A stretch of DNA of 22,741 bases from a virus: positions 1 through 22,741 of the IMG/VR virus record IMGVR_UViG_3300027325_000013; one strand, 5' to 3'. The position numbers and the translations under genes are program-made. This document shows, in pieces, positions 12,913 through 19,965 of the stretch. The notes below the pieces were generated by a model that was not told the DNA's origin, ran no database searches, and saw only the letters and a program-made list of their open reading frames with translations. The stretch's first letter is position 1. Each line of letters opens with the position of its first letter.

Positions 12913-13728
12913 TTATTTGTTTAGATAAGTGAATAATGTTTTTTTATATTGCTTCTGGTGGTACGGATCAGCTTTTCTAATATTATTCCAACCTATTGAT
13001 TTAATACCTTCTAGAAGTTTCAATTTTATAGGTTCTGGAAGTGATTTTGAAACTTCTATGCGATTGGATAGAATATCATAATTATATCCTTTAGAAGCAA
13101 ATTTGAGAAGATTTTGCCAAGTGTTTTCATTTTCTTGATTACGATCCAGAGCAGATTCCCCTTTTTCCCTTCTGGCGAACCTATCAGAATAATAAAAAGT
13201 AGAATATCCACCAAAATATGCAACTTCAATGTCTTCAATCAACCAAGCTGAATTACCTTTATATTTTTCAAAACTTAACTTCATTGATTCCAGATCTAAT
13301 TTTTTAAGCCTTTTTAATTTTTTACAGTACAGATTTATAATTTCAGATAGTTCTTTAGAATTTTCAATTTCAAGTTCTGGAAGTAAGTCTTTAAAATTTT
13401 GATCAAAGTAATCATCTGATTTTACTGGGGCAACTGATCCCATTGGGCTAGCTATTGCTTTAATAAAAATTTGCCTTTTGTTATCATTAAAATCAATATT
13501 TATTAAATCTTTTTCAGATAACATTTTCAACATACGCTGAATTGAACGGGTAGAATAGTTTGATCCAGATTGATTTAAGGGCATAGCGTTCGATAAAGTA
13601 AGATTTCCCGCAAAGCATACCCCAGATTTACTTGAAAACGCTTGAATTATACCAAGTAAACAAGTTTCAGCTGTAGTAATTTTTGAATATTGCCATTGCT
13701 GAACATAAATATAATAATTTGATTCCAT
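12913..13728 (-). CDS. Winged-helix replication-type protein
   Basis: I choose ATG 13728, preceded by a GGGGG Shine-Dalgarno; a GTG at 13737 is in frame but would overlap that site. The 271-residue protein has an N-terminal winged-helix-like domain (about 18-90) with the segment SNYSTRSIQRMLKMLSEKDLINI (56-78), which matches the recognition-helix-plus-wing pattern of phage and plasmid replication initiators and DnaD-type N-domains. The rest is helical with several basic stretches and no recognised catalytic motif. It lies alone, leftward, with its 5' end facing the 13729-14023 control region containing phased repeats, consistent with an initiator beside its origin. A transcription regulator is the main alternative. 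Confidence 0.55.
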   Translation of the reverse strand: MESNYYIYVQQWQYSKITTAETCLLGIIQAFSSKSGVCFAGNLTLSNAMPLNQSGSNYSTRSIQRMLKMLSEKDLINIDFNDNKRQIFIKAIASPMGSVAPVKSDDYFDQNFKDLLPELEIENSKELSEIINLYCKKLKRLKKLDLESMKLSFEKYKGNSAWLIEDIEVAYFGGYSTFYYSDRFARREKGESALDRNQENENTWQNLLKFASKGYNYDILSNRIEVSKSLPEPIKLKLLEGIKSIGWNNIRKADPYHQKQYKKTLFTYLNK

Positions 13729-13773
13729 AACCCCCACTAAGTTTTATTTTTTTAAGATCTTATATTATAAAAA

Positions 13774-13785
13774 TACAAATGTAAA
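13774..13785 (-). promoter_or_regulatory. TACAWWTGTA site and promoter for the replication-type gene
   Basis: TACAAATGTA (13774-13783) overlaps a minus-strand TTTACA -35 box (13780-13785); TAAGAT lies 17 bp downstream as a weak -10. It has the same TTTACATTTGTAT arrangement as the recT and gp157 promoters. Confidence 0.45.
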
Positions 13786-13839
13786 TATTAAAAAAATCAT
13801 TGTGTATTATATATTTATATATAAGTTTATATATATTAT

Positions 13840-13895
13840 GACACTGGTGTCAGCCCCCCCAGACACTGGTGGCAACCCCCCCCGACACTGGTGGC
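13840..13895 (+). repeat. Three 22-bp phased repeats with poly-C spacers (iterons or operators)
   Basis: A 12-mer GACACTGGTGKC begins at exactly 13840, 13862 and 13884. The first is a near-palindrome (GACAC-TG-GTGTC); the other two read GACACTGGTGGC. The 10-bp spacers contain runs of 7 and 8 C, exceptional in this AT-rich sequence. The 22-bp period puts all copies on about the same face of the helix. Confidence 0.85.
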
Positions 13896-13898
13896 GTT

Positions 13899-13907
13899 TG
13901 CTATAGT
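13899..13907 (+). promoter_or_regulatory. Rightward extended -10 promoter next to the phased repeats
   Basis: TGCTATAGT is an extended -10 (TGN plus TATAGT, 5 of 6 to consensus). At the -35 position there is only poly-C and the third repeat, so transcription would depend on a protein bound to the repeats. It points to the packaging genes, about 115 bases upstream of the first. Confidence 0.4.
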
Positions 13908-14023
13908 GTATTGATATAAGAAAAAATCTAGTTATTAACAGTTTATCAACAACTGAATTTGTAATATTTACAGAATAGAAAAAATAGGGTAATATTTGTA
14001 AAAATTACAGAAAAGATACCAAT

Positions 14024-14461
14024 TTGGGGCAAAAAAAAAGAACCGCTAGAAGTTTGTTTAATGTTAATTCCAATTCAAAGGAATATTTTTCTATACCCAG
14101 CGATTGCTTCAATTTAGCCCAAGAAGAAGGAAGCCCAGAAGAAAATTTAATAATGGCAACAGTCTATTATGGTTTTTTTGATGTAGGATTAATTAAAAAT
14201 TCAATAAACCAAGACAGACCAACAGCTTCAAGCACAACGATCAGAGATACAGCAGACAAAGTAAAGTTTGGATTTAAACTAACTAAGTATGAAAGAACTT
14301 TATATTTGAAATTCAGAGATGCAAGGGATTGGATCATACACCCAGAATCAGATTGTGAAAAAAGACCTTTCAATTTTATCTGGTGTTGCAACGCAATTTT
14401 TGACCGACCGCAATTTATAATTGATTATGCAGTTGATTATATTTTTGATAATAAATATTGA
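14024..14461 (+). CDS. Hypothetical protein upstream of the small terminase
   Basis: The 145-residue frame has no ATG near its start. TTG 14024 is used here, with AGAAAAG about nine bases upstream; the next ATG, at codon 44, would remove coding-like sequence. A run of nine A at 14031-14039 follows the start. The protein is mixed alpha/beta, with a basic N-terminus (GQKKRTARS), KLTKYERTLYLKFRDARDWIIHPESDCEKRPFNFIWCC (about 85-122) and three cysteines in the C-terminal half. The family is not recognised. Small genes at this position sometimes encode HNH-type or packaging accessory proteins, but no HNH motif is present. Confidence 0.5.
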   Translation: MGQKKRTARSLFNVNSNSKEYFSIPSDCFNLAQEEGSPEENLIMATVYYGFFDVGLIKNSINQDRPTASSTTIRDTADKVKFGFKLTKYERTLYLKFRDARDWIIHPESDCEKRPFNFIWCCNAIFDRPQFIIDYAVDYIFDNKY

Positions 14462-14471
14462 TACAAATGTT
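14462..14471. promoter_or_regulatory. Degenerate TACAWWTGTA site before the small terminase
   Basis: TACAAATGTT matches nine of ten positions of the motif found at early promoters. It lies one base after the upstream stop, 23 bases before the small terminase ATG. No convincing -10 follows. Confidence 0.25.
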
Positions 14472-14494
14472 AATTTAATTTAAGCTATAAACAG

Positions 14495-14854
14495 ATGACC
14501 GATACAAAAGTTAATAAAGGCGTTTCAACTACTCATAGAGTAACTGGAAGAAAAAAGAATTTGATCAAAACAATGAAGTCATACGGTATGACCAACGACC
14601 AGATTGCCAATGTATTACAAATCAGCCTTCCGACATTAAATAAGTTTTATCCAAAAGAATTAGAATTTGGGAAGTCAGATATGCTAAAGAAGTTGGCAGA
14701 TACAGTTTACGGCAAGGCTTTAGGTGGTAATTTATCAGCGTGCTTTTTTGTTTTAAAAACTCAATATGGTTGGCGTGAAAAAAATACTATTGAAGTAACT
14801 GAACTTCCAGATATAATAATAAATAAATTACCTAAAGAATCGGAAGACAAATAA
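14495..14854 (+). CDS. terS: Terminase small subunit
   Basis: This 119-residue protein recognises phage DNA for packaging. An N-terminal basic stretch leads to a helix-turn-helix with MTNDQIANVLQISLPTLNKFY (32-52), then FGKSDMLKKLADTVYGKALGGNLSACFFVLKTQYGWREK (59-97). That conserved 'yGKAl.Gn..A..f.Lk...gWre' block is typical of phage small terminases. The large terminase would normally follow directly, but here two unusual genes (a peroxiredoxin-like protein and a small membrane protein) intervene before TerL at 15588. Confidence 0.85.
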   Translation: MTDTKVNKGVSTTHRVTGRKKNLIKTMKSYGMTNDQIANVLQISLPTLNKFYPKELEFGKSDMLKKLADTVYGKALGGNLSACFFVLKTQYGWREKNTIEVTELPDIIINKLPKESEDK

Positions 14855-14855
14855 A

Positions 14856-15449
14856 ATGGGATTAAAGAGAAATTTAGCAATAGATCACTTAATAGAATCA
14901 TATAGAGTAGATAACGAATTAGAAACTTTAGATATGCAGTTTTTAATAATAGTATTTATACCAAAGGCAGAAACATTTGTTTGCCCAACGGAAGTAGCAG
15001 AGTATTTAAAAATACTTCCAGAAGTAGAGATGCGAGAAGGTGGCTTGATGTTTATATCCAAATCTAAATACAAACACTGGTTCAACTGGATCAGAGAATC
15101 AAAGTATTTTGAAGGTATATTAAACAAAACTCAACATACTTATATTCCAGATGCTACTTTAGAATATTCCGATTCATTTGGGGCAATAGATTTCAATCCG
15201 CAATTTGATGAGATAGTTCCGACCAGAACCACGCTAATAATTTCAATCCCAGACAGAAAAGTTGTACATAGAACCTTTAATGATTGGGGGGTAGGCAGAA
15301 GCACCCACGAAACATTAAGAGTTTTAGACGGCTTATTAACAGATGAGATGTGCCCTTGTAACCGAGAAGTTGGCGGGAAAACTATCATACCAACAAGAAA
15401 AGAGATTGAAGAAAATAAATTATTAGAAGGTTTTAAAAATGATAAATAG
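14856..15449 (+). CDS. 2-Cys peroxiredoxin-like protein between the terminase genes
   Basis: The 197-residue protein carries the hallmarks of a typical 2-Cys peroxiredoxin (AhpC/Prx1), a thiol peroxidase reducing H2O2 and organic peroxides. The active site PKAETFVCPTE (36-46) fits PxxxTxxC, with Pro36, Thr40 and peroxidatic Cys43. SKSKYKHWFNWIRE (68-81) corresponds to the SVDSxxxHxAW block. Arg124 sits where the catalytic Arg precedes the LFIID strand. FNDWGVGRSTHETLRVL (141-157) matches the NDxxVGRSxxETLR signature. CP at 166-167 followed by GGKTIIP matches the resolving cysteine and its xTIKP tail. The Cys43-Cys166 spacing (123) is close to the family's about 121. The first 25-30 residues of the fold (PAPDF region) appear missing or reshaped. 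It starts one base after terS. Activity is unproven, but all key residues are present. Confidence 0.85.
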   Translation: MGLKRNLAIDHLIESYRVDNELETLDMQFLIIVFIPKAETFVCPTEVAEYLKILPEVEMREGGLMFISKSKYKHWFNWIRESKYFEGILNKTQHTYIPDATLEYSDSFGAIDFNPQFDEIVPTRTTLIISIPDRKVVHRTFNDWGVGRSTHETLRVLDGLLTDEMCPCNREVGGKTIIPTRKEIEENKLLEGFKNDK

Positions 15450-15588
15450 AAAAGCGTGTTTGGAAATATTAGCAATTACATTAATATCTTCAATTACTAT
15501 TGCAATTCAATCAGTTTGGCTTGTTTTCTTAGGTAGGTTAGCGTGGGAAGTAATAGAATTTATATTAGAAATTAATGTATTTATTTAA
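15439..15588 (+). CDS. 49-residue membrane microprotein between peroxiredoxin and TerL
   Basis: This short ORF overlaps the end of the peroxiredoxin-like gene by 11 bases, has AGAAGG eight bases before its ATG, and its stop overlaps the TerL start (TAATG). The product has a charged N-terminus (MINRKACLE), a long hydrophobic stretch (about 10-32) and a second amphipathic/apolar C-terminal part. One or two membrane helices are expected. TerL has no other ribosome site, so translation of this ORF may be needed to start TerL. Function is unknown. Confidence 0.6.
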   Translation: MINRKACLEILAITLISSITIAIQSVWLVFLGRLAWEVIEFILEINVFI

Positions 15589-16988
15589 TGCCAGTTAAAA
15601 AGACCATAGATTTACAATGGTGGGCGTCAGAGTGTATAGAAGACTATTTATCTGATTATTTATTTGTAACTGGTGGTTATGGAATAGGGAAAACCTTTTC
15701 TGGTGTATTATGGAGTTTAGACCGAGCTAAGAAAAACCCTAATACTGAAATTCTGAATATAATGCCTAAATATTCTTTGATCCAAGATGTACTGATTCCC
15801 ACATATAGAGATGTTTTAAATATATTTGGAAGGATTGAAGGAAAACATTATACAATTAATAAATCAGAATTAAAAATAGATCTGGGCAATGGTAATGTAA
15901 TTCACTTCCTAACTGGGGAAAAGCCAGAAAAGATTGTTGGTTTTAACAGAGTAGCTTTTGCGTGGCTAGACGAATCAGCGTTAATGGTTAGACAAGTTTA
16001 TGATAATGCGGTTGCCCGTTGCAGATTTGTTGGTTCAAATACAAAGCCCCAGATGTTAATGAGTTCAACGCCAGAAGGTTTAAACTGGTTCAGTGAAGAA
16101 GCTGATTCAGATGCACAATCTGGTTGGGATAAATCCGAAGATAAAGATCATACTAAAACTGATATGATAGAACTGGAAGGCGAACAGATAGAGATTAAAA
16201 AGAGAAGGTTCAGAGCTACAACCTTTTCAAATAAACAGAATTTAGCCCAGACCTATATACCAAGTTTATTAAAGGCTTATCAGCACAATGCAAATAAAGT
16301 TGATTCTTATGTATATGGTTTTTTTAGACCGTTCACTTCTGGTATGGCTTATTCTAATTTCAAATATGGAATTCATATCAAGAAACCAATGCCCGCTGAA
16401 CCATATTTTGATATTCATTTAAGTTGGGATTTTAACATTTGCCCGCAATGGGTAGTGGTTCAAACTTATTATGAAAGCGACGAGCATACGGGAAAAAGAA
16501 AAAGATTTAATTATGTAATTGACGAAGCAAATAGCAATGGCGAAACTTTAGAAGACGCCGTTGTTGAATTTATAGTTAAGTTCCCGCTGAAAGACTTCCA
16601 AGACACCCCAATATATATATATGGCGATTCTTCTGGGCGTGCCAGAAGTCATAAAGGAAATGGGGCTTCTGATTACGATAATATTATAGGTATATTAAAA
16701 GAAGCGGGGTACAATAAAATTAGTTTACGGGCAATTAAATCAAATCCGCTTGAAAGGGTCTCAGTTGATTTAGTCCAGAAGCTATTTTTTCAAGACGAAT
16801 TATTTATTTGTGATAATTGCCCAAATGTAATTAGATCGGTAACAAATACGGTATGGAAAAATGGGCAACGGCAGAAGCTAGATAAACCTTCCAATGATAC
16901 TTGGACGCACCCAATGGATTCATTGAAATATTATGTTTGTGCGGTATATGACAATAAAAACCATTTTATAGGAAATTATGGACGATAA
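15588..16988 (+). CDS. terL: Terminase large subunit
   Basis: The 466-residue packaging motor has an N-terminal ATPase and a C-terminal RNase H-like nuclease. Walker A is GGYGIGKT (29-36), Walker B VAFAWLDE (122-129), followed by SSTPEG (159-164), the coupling motif. Nuclease acidic residues are Asp281 in LSWDFN, Asp347 in YIYGDSSG and Asp444 in THPMDSLKYYV. The enzyme pumps DNA into the prohead through the portal encoded just downstream (11-base overlap). There is no independent Shine-Dalgarno; the ATG overlaps the stop of the 49-residue ORF. It reads as full-length. Confidence 0.95.
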   Translation: MPVKKTIDLQWWASECIEDYLSDYLFVTGGYGIGKTFSGVLWSLDRAKKNPNTEILNIMPKYSLIQDVLIPTYRDVLNIFGRIEGKHYTINKSELKIDLGNGNVIHFLTGEKPEKIVGFNRVAFAWLDESALMVRQVYDNAVARCRFVGSNTKPQMLMSSTPEGLNWFSEEADSDAQSGWDKSEDKDHTKTDMIELEGEQIEIKKRRFRATTFSNKQNLAQTYIPSLLKAYQHNANKVDSYVYGFFRPFTSGMAYSNFKYGIHIKKPMPAEPYFDIHLSWDFNICPQWVVVQTYYESDEHTGKRKRFNYVIDEANSNGETLEDAVVEFIVKFPLKDFQDTPIYIYGDSSGRARSHKGNGASDYDNIIGILKEAGYNKISLRAIKSNPLERVSVDLVQKLFFQDELFICDNCPNVIRSVTNTVWKNGQRQKLDKPSNDTWTHPMDSLKYYVCAVYDNKNHFIGNYGR

Positions 16989-18603
16989 GAATAGAAATAA
17001 AGAAGGCGTTGAATTATTTAACAATCCAAAATACAACGAATTATTGGAAGACTGGAAAAAATATAGGGATATTCTGGAAGGAAAAAAATCTACTATGACA
17101 CAGCCTAAGTATCTTTATTTGCACGAAATGGAAAATTTAGCAGAAGGTTGTGATTCCAGACTTCAAGAAATTGCTACCAGAATAAGAAACAATCGAGAAG
17201 AACGAACCGAATATATAAATTATATTAAAATGATTGTGAACAGATTAGTCAGTTTAATTTTAAAAGGTGGATTTGATACAGACGAAGTAGATGAGATAAT
17301 GGGCGAAGCATTAAATAATATAGATGGTTTCAATTCTACAATTGATGAGTATTCCAGAAAGTTAGTTGAAGACATTTTAGTTTATGGAATTTGTTATAAC
17401 TTAACAGATAAATCAGATACAAAGCCTAATTCAATCAAAGAAGAAAAGGAAATGGGATTATTGCCATACTTTACTAGAATTGCCCCGTTAGATCATAAAG
17501 ATTGGGAATATCAGTATAAAGAAGAAAATTCAATGCGTGGGTATGAACTTATTGCAAGTAGATATGAATTTTATAATGAAGAAGCTAGGGGCGGGGATTT
17601 AACCCAACAACCTAAAGAAGTTTTATATTGTAGGCTGAATTATTTAAAAGATGATAAATACAATATTCAGTTTTATAAATCTAATATCACTAAAGAAACT
17701 GTAAGATCATTAAATGTGAATACAAATCTTAGAAAAGATACTAACTTATCAGAACATTGGGTTCTGGATAAAGAGATTAGTAATTTAGAATTACCATTTA
17801 TACCAATTGCCAGTTCTAGGCAGTCAGAAAGCTATATTAAGGATTTAATACCAATAGCATTAAAGATCTATAACAAACAATCCAGTTATGACAATATTCT
17901 TTATTATCAAGCCTACGACAGAATTTTTATAATGACTGATCTAAAGGCACCGACTGGAAAAGATAAAGATACAGAAGTTTATCTGGGGGCAAGTTCTATT
18001 ACTAAATTAGCCCAAGACGATAAAGTGATTAAACTAGATCCGACAAATCCAATTGCATTAAGTGAATCAATATCAAATGATATTCAAGACTTTTTCAGAA
18101 TTGCCTTCTTGCAGAAGCGAACAGTAAACCAAAATTCAAGAACTGGCGAATCAGCAGATACACTTAAAGAGCAAAAAGAAGACTTGTTTACATATATTAA
18201 AATGATTAGACAAGAATTTTTAGATGTACTAAATACTTCGGTTCAGCATTTTGCCCAGTTCCAGAACAGTATTGACTTTGAAGGGAAATTAGCTTGGAAG
18301 GAAGACATTGACGAAGATGATATTGATAAGTTCATTAATTATGTTACTAGGCTTTCAGATGTAATTGCTAGATATCCAACACTTACTAAAGCGGTTCATA
18401 AGAAGTTAGTTCAATCACAATCATTTGCGGAAGAATCAGAGATATTAGACGAAATAGAAAATACTTCTGATGATTTATTAAATGAAGAAAAGGAAGAATC
18501 AAGGTTAATGGAAATAGAATCAGCAATAAATAGTAATAAAAAGGCTACAAGTGAAAGTAAATCCAGAAGCGGTGTACAAAAATCGGGTACGGTTAGTAAA
18601 TAG
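16978..18603 (+). CDS. Portal protein
   Basis: The 541-residue protein follows TerL with an 11-base overlap and AGGAAATT before its ATG. Length and layout fit the SPP1 gp6-like portal family: an N-terminal region with YINYIKMIVNRLVSLILKGG (80-99), a central wing, then a long C-terminal helical segment (about 380-460, FRIAFLQKRTVNQNSRTGESADTLKEQKEDL) typical of portal stem and crown, and a disordered Ser/Lys tail. It forms the dodecameric channel at the capsid vertex. Identification rests on position between TerL and the MuF-like gene and on overall pattern. Confidence 0.85.
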   Translation: MDDKNRNKEGVELFNNPKYNELLEDWKKYRDILEGKKSTMTQPKYLYLHEMENLAEGCDSRLQEIATRIRNNREERTEYINYIKMIVNRLVSLILKGGFDTDEVDEIMGEALNNIDGFNSTIDEYSRKLVEDILVYGICYNLTDKSDTKPNSIKEEKEMGLLPYFTRIAPLDHKDWEYQYKEENSMRGYELIASRYEFYNEEARGGDLTQQPKEVLYCRLNYLKDDKYNIQFYKSNITKETVRSLNVNTNLRKDTNLSEHWVLDKEISNLELPFIPIASSRQSESYIKDLIPIALKIYNKQSSYDNILYYQAYDRIFIMTDLKAPTGKDKDTEVYLGASSITKLAQDDKVIKLDPTNPIALSESISNDIQDFFRIAFLQKRTVNQNSRTGESADTLKEQKEDLFTYIKMIRQEFLDVLNTSVQHFAQFQNSIDFEGKLAWKEDIDEDDIDKFINYVTRLSDVIARYPTLTKAVHKKLVQSQSFAEESEILDEIENTSDDLLNEEKEESRLMEIESAINSNKKATSESKSRSGVQKSGTVSK

Positions 18604-19267
18604 CTTTATAGCTGAATTAGAAGGTTATTATAGGTTATACTTAACTGAACAGATTACCTTAATTACTAACGCCAGATCAGAAGAAGAACAGTTTAGCCTT
18701 CTGGCTGAAATGCGTTCTGGTTTACCTTCGGAAGTAACAGATAGGGTTGAAAATGTTACTGAAATGTTTCTATATGAACTGGAAGTGTTACAGCACGACT
18801 TTGAATTTGAAAGTTCAGAAGTTGCTATGATTAATAATTTAATAGTAAATGAAGTTGCTACAGTTATTGGGGTATTACAAGGAATTAATATATCAGTATC
18901 AAGCCAAGTTGCTAGACAGATTTATATTGGAATTAAAGATATAAAAGTAAATGATTTATTTGATAAGATTGGTTTACCAAGAATTTATCAGATCAGAACC
19001 AGTTTGCACACAGCATTAACCAGTTTCAGAAGAAGTTCAGTAATACAAAAATCTTTAAAGAAAGGAACTAGAAGGTTCAGATATATCAAAGTTAGAAAAG
19101 CAAAAACACCGCCCAGACCATTTTGTGCTGAAAGGCAAGGTAAGATATTCACTTATGAAGAAATTCAACAAATGGATAACGGGCAAGGTTTAACGCCAGT
19201 ATTTATTTATGGGGGTGGTTATAATTGCACCCACGATTGGGAACCAGTAGCAAATGAAGAAGAATAA
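18551..19267 (+). CDS. MuF-like minor head protein
   Basis: The 238-residue product starts at GTG 18551 (AAGG seven bases upstream), overlapping the portal gene by 53 bases in another frame. The N-terminal part is helical. The C-terminus RFRYIKVRKAKTPPRPFC through GKIFTYEEIQQMDNGQG to GGGYNCTHDWEPV (about 180-234) matches the phage minor head/MuF-type ending, with its NC-x-H motif and conserved cysteines. These proteins are packaged in a few copies near the portal and assist head morphogenesis or DNA ejection. The position directly after the portal is canonical. Confidence 0.7.
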   Translation: MKVNPEAVYKNRVRLVNSFIAELEGYYRLYLTEQITLITNARSEEEQFSLLAEMRSGLPSEVTDRVENVTEMFLYELEVLQHDFEFESSEVAMINNLIVNEVATVIGVLQGINISVSSQVARQIYIGIKDIKVNDLFDKIGLPRIYQIRTSLHTALTSFRRSSVIQKSLKKGTRRFRYIKVRKAKTPPRPFCAERQGKIFTYEEIQQMDNGQGLTPVFIYGGGYNCTHDWEPVANEEE

Positions 19268-19532
19268 AGCACAGATTTATAGAATTACATATTTAGAAGA
19301 AGAAGAAGAAGTTGAAGAATATACAATAACTTTAAATGATTTTAATAGAATTAAAGATGATTTTTATGACTTTTTAGATGAGATTGCAAGCCATTTAGAC
19401 GGCGATAAAATAGATTTAGTTCAGAAAATAGCAATAAGTTTTCATAATATATTAGTAGATTATGAACTTGAAGACGAAGACGATACTGAATTAAGTGATA
19501 CAATAGAAGAAACCAATCGGAGATACCATTGA
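19254..19532 (+). CDS. Small acidic head-module protein
   Basis: The 92-residue product overlaps the previous gene by 14 bases. It is very acidic, with EEEEEVEEYTITLNDFNRIKDDFYDFLDE (16-44) and a C-terminal EDEDDTELSDTIEE cluster. There are no cysteines or membrane segments. The family is not recognised. It lies between the MuF-like and tail-completion-like genes, so a small assembly chaperone or connector role is plausible. Confidence 0.5.
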   Translation: MKKNKAQIYRITYLEEEEEVEEYTITLNDFNRIKDDFYDFLDEIASHLDGDKIDLVQKIAISFHNILVDYELEDEDDTELSDTIEETNRRYH

Positions 19533-19957
19533 TAAAATATAAACAATCTGGAAACTTTAGGGACGCAATAACCCGAATAAACCCAAATGTGAAAGCCAGA
19601 TTAGATAGTGCCTTGCCAAATATAAGAACTGAAATCATAACCAGAACTAAAAAGGGGCAAAGCCCAGAAGGATCAACTTTTAAACCATATTCTAAAAGCT
19701 ATGCAGATTATAAAAGGAAGCGTGGTTTACAATCCAGTCCGCCAGATTTAAAACTAACTGGGAATATGCTCAATTCTATTCAAACTAAAGTTGGTATAGG
19801 TAAGAAGGGAATATCTGGTAAAATATCAGTAACTGGCGAATTTAATAGACAGAAGGCTAGGTGGAATCAAGGCGATAGTTCCAGAGTTCCATTTAGACGG
19901 TTTATGGCTATGTCAGAAGAACAAGTGAAACGATTAATTAATTATATATTTAGGTAA
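19529..19957 (+). CDS. Tail-completion / virion morphogenesis family protein (gp10-like)
   Basis: The 142-residue product begins at TTG 19529, which has GGAG six bases upstream and overlaps the preceding TGA. The pattern GQSPEGSTFKPYSKSYADYKRKRG (43-66), SPPDLKLTGNMLNSI (70-84) and a C-terminal PFRRFMAMSEEQ matches phage virion morphogenesis and HK97 gp10-like proteins: 'G..f.pys..Y...K....g..p.Lk.TG.ml.si'. Such proteins act in the head-tail connection or tail tube. It is unusual that it precedes scaffold and capsid genes here, since in most phages it follows them. Confidence 0.7.
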   Translation: MIKYKQSGNFRDAITRINPNVKARLDSALPNIRTEIITRTKKGQSPEGSTFKPYSKSYADYKRKRGLQSSPPDLKLTGNMLNSIQTKVGIGKKGISGKISVTGEFNRQKARWNQGDSSRVPFRRFMAMSEEQVKRLINYIFR

Positions 19958-19965
19958 TAACGGCT

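Larger units (their letters stand above)
13729..14023. other. Intergenic control region, candidate replication origin
   Basis: This 295-bp region between divergent genes contains, in order: a TTTACATTTGTA-type leftward promoter, an extremely AT-rich stretch with TATA runs (13741-13839), three phased repeats with poly-C spacers, an extended -10 promoter, and two DnaA-box-like 9-mers (TTATTAACA at 13932-13940 and TTATCAACA at 13943-13951, each one mismatch from TTWTNCACA). A third near-match on the other strand is at 13801-13809. Iterons, an AT-rich segment and an adjacent initiator-like gene are the classical parts of an iteron origin, but each also fits a promoter region. Confidence 0.4.

Noticed and set aside
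13840-13895. CRISPR array
   Set aside because: Repeat units are 12 bp with 10-bp near-identical spacers, far too short and uniform; there are no cas genes.
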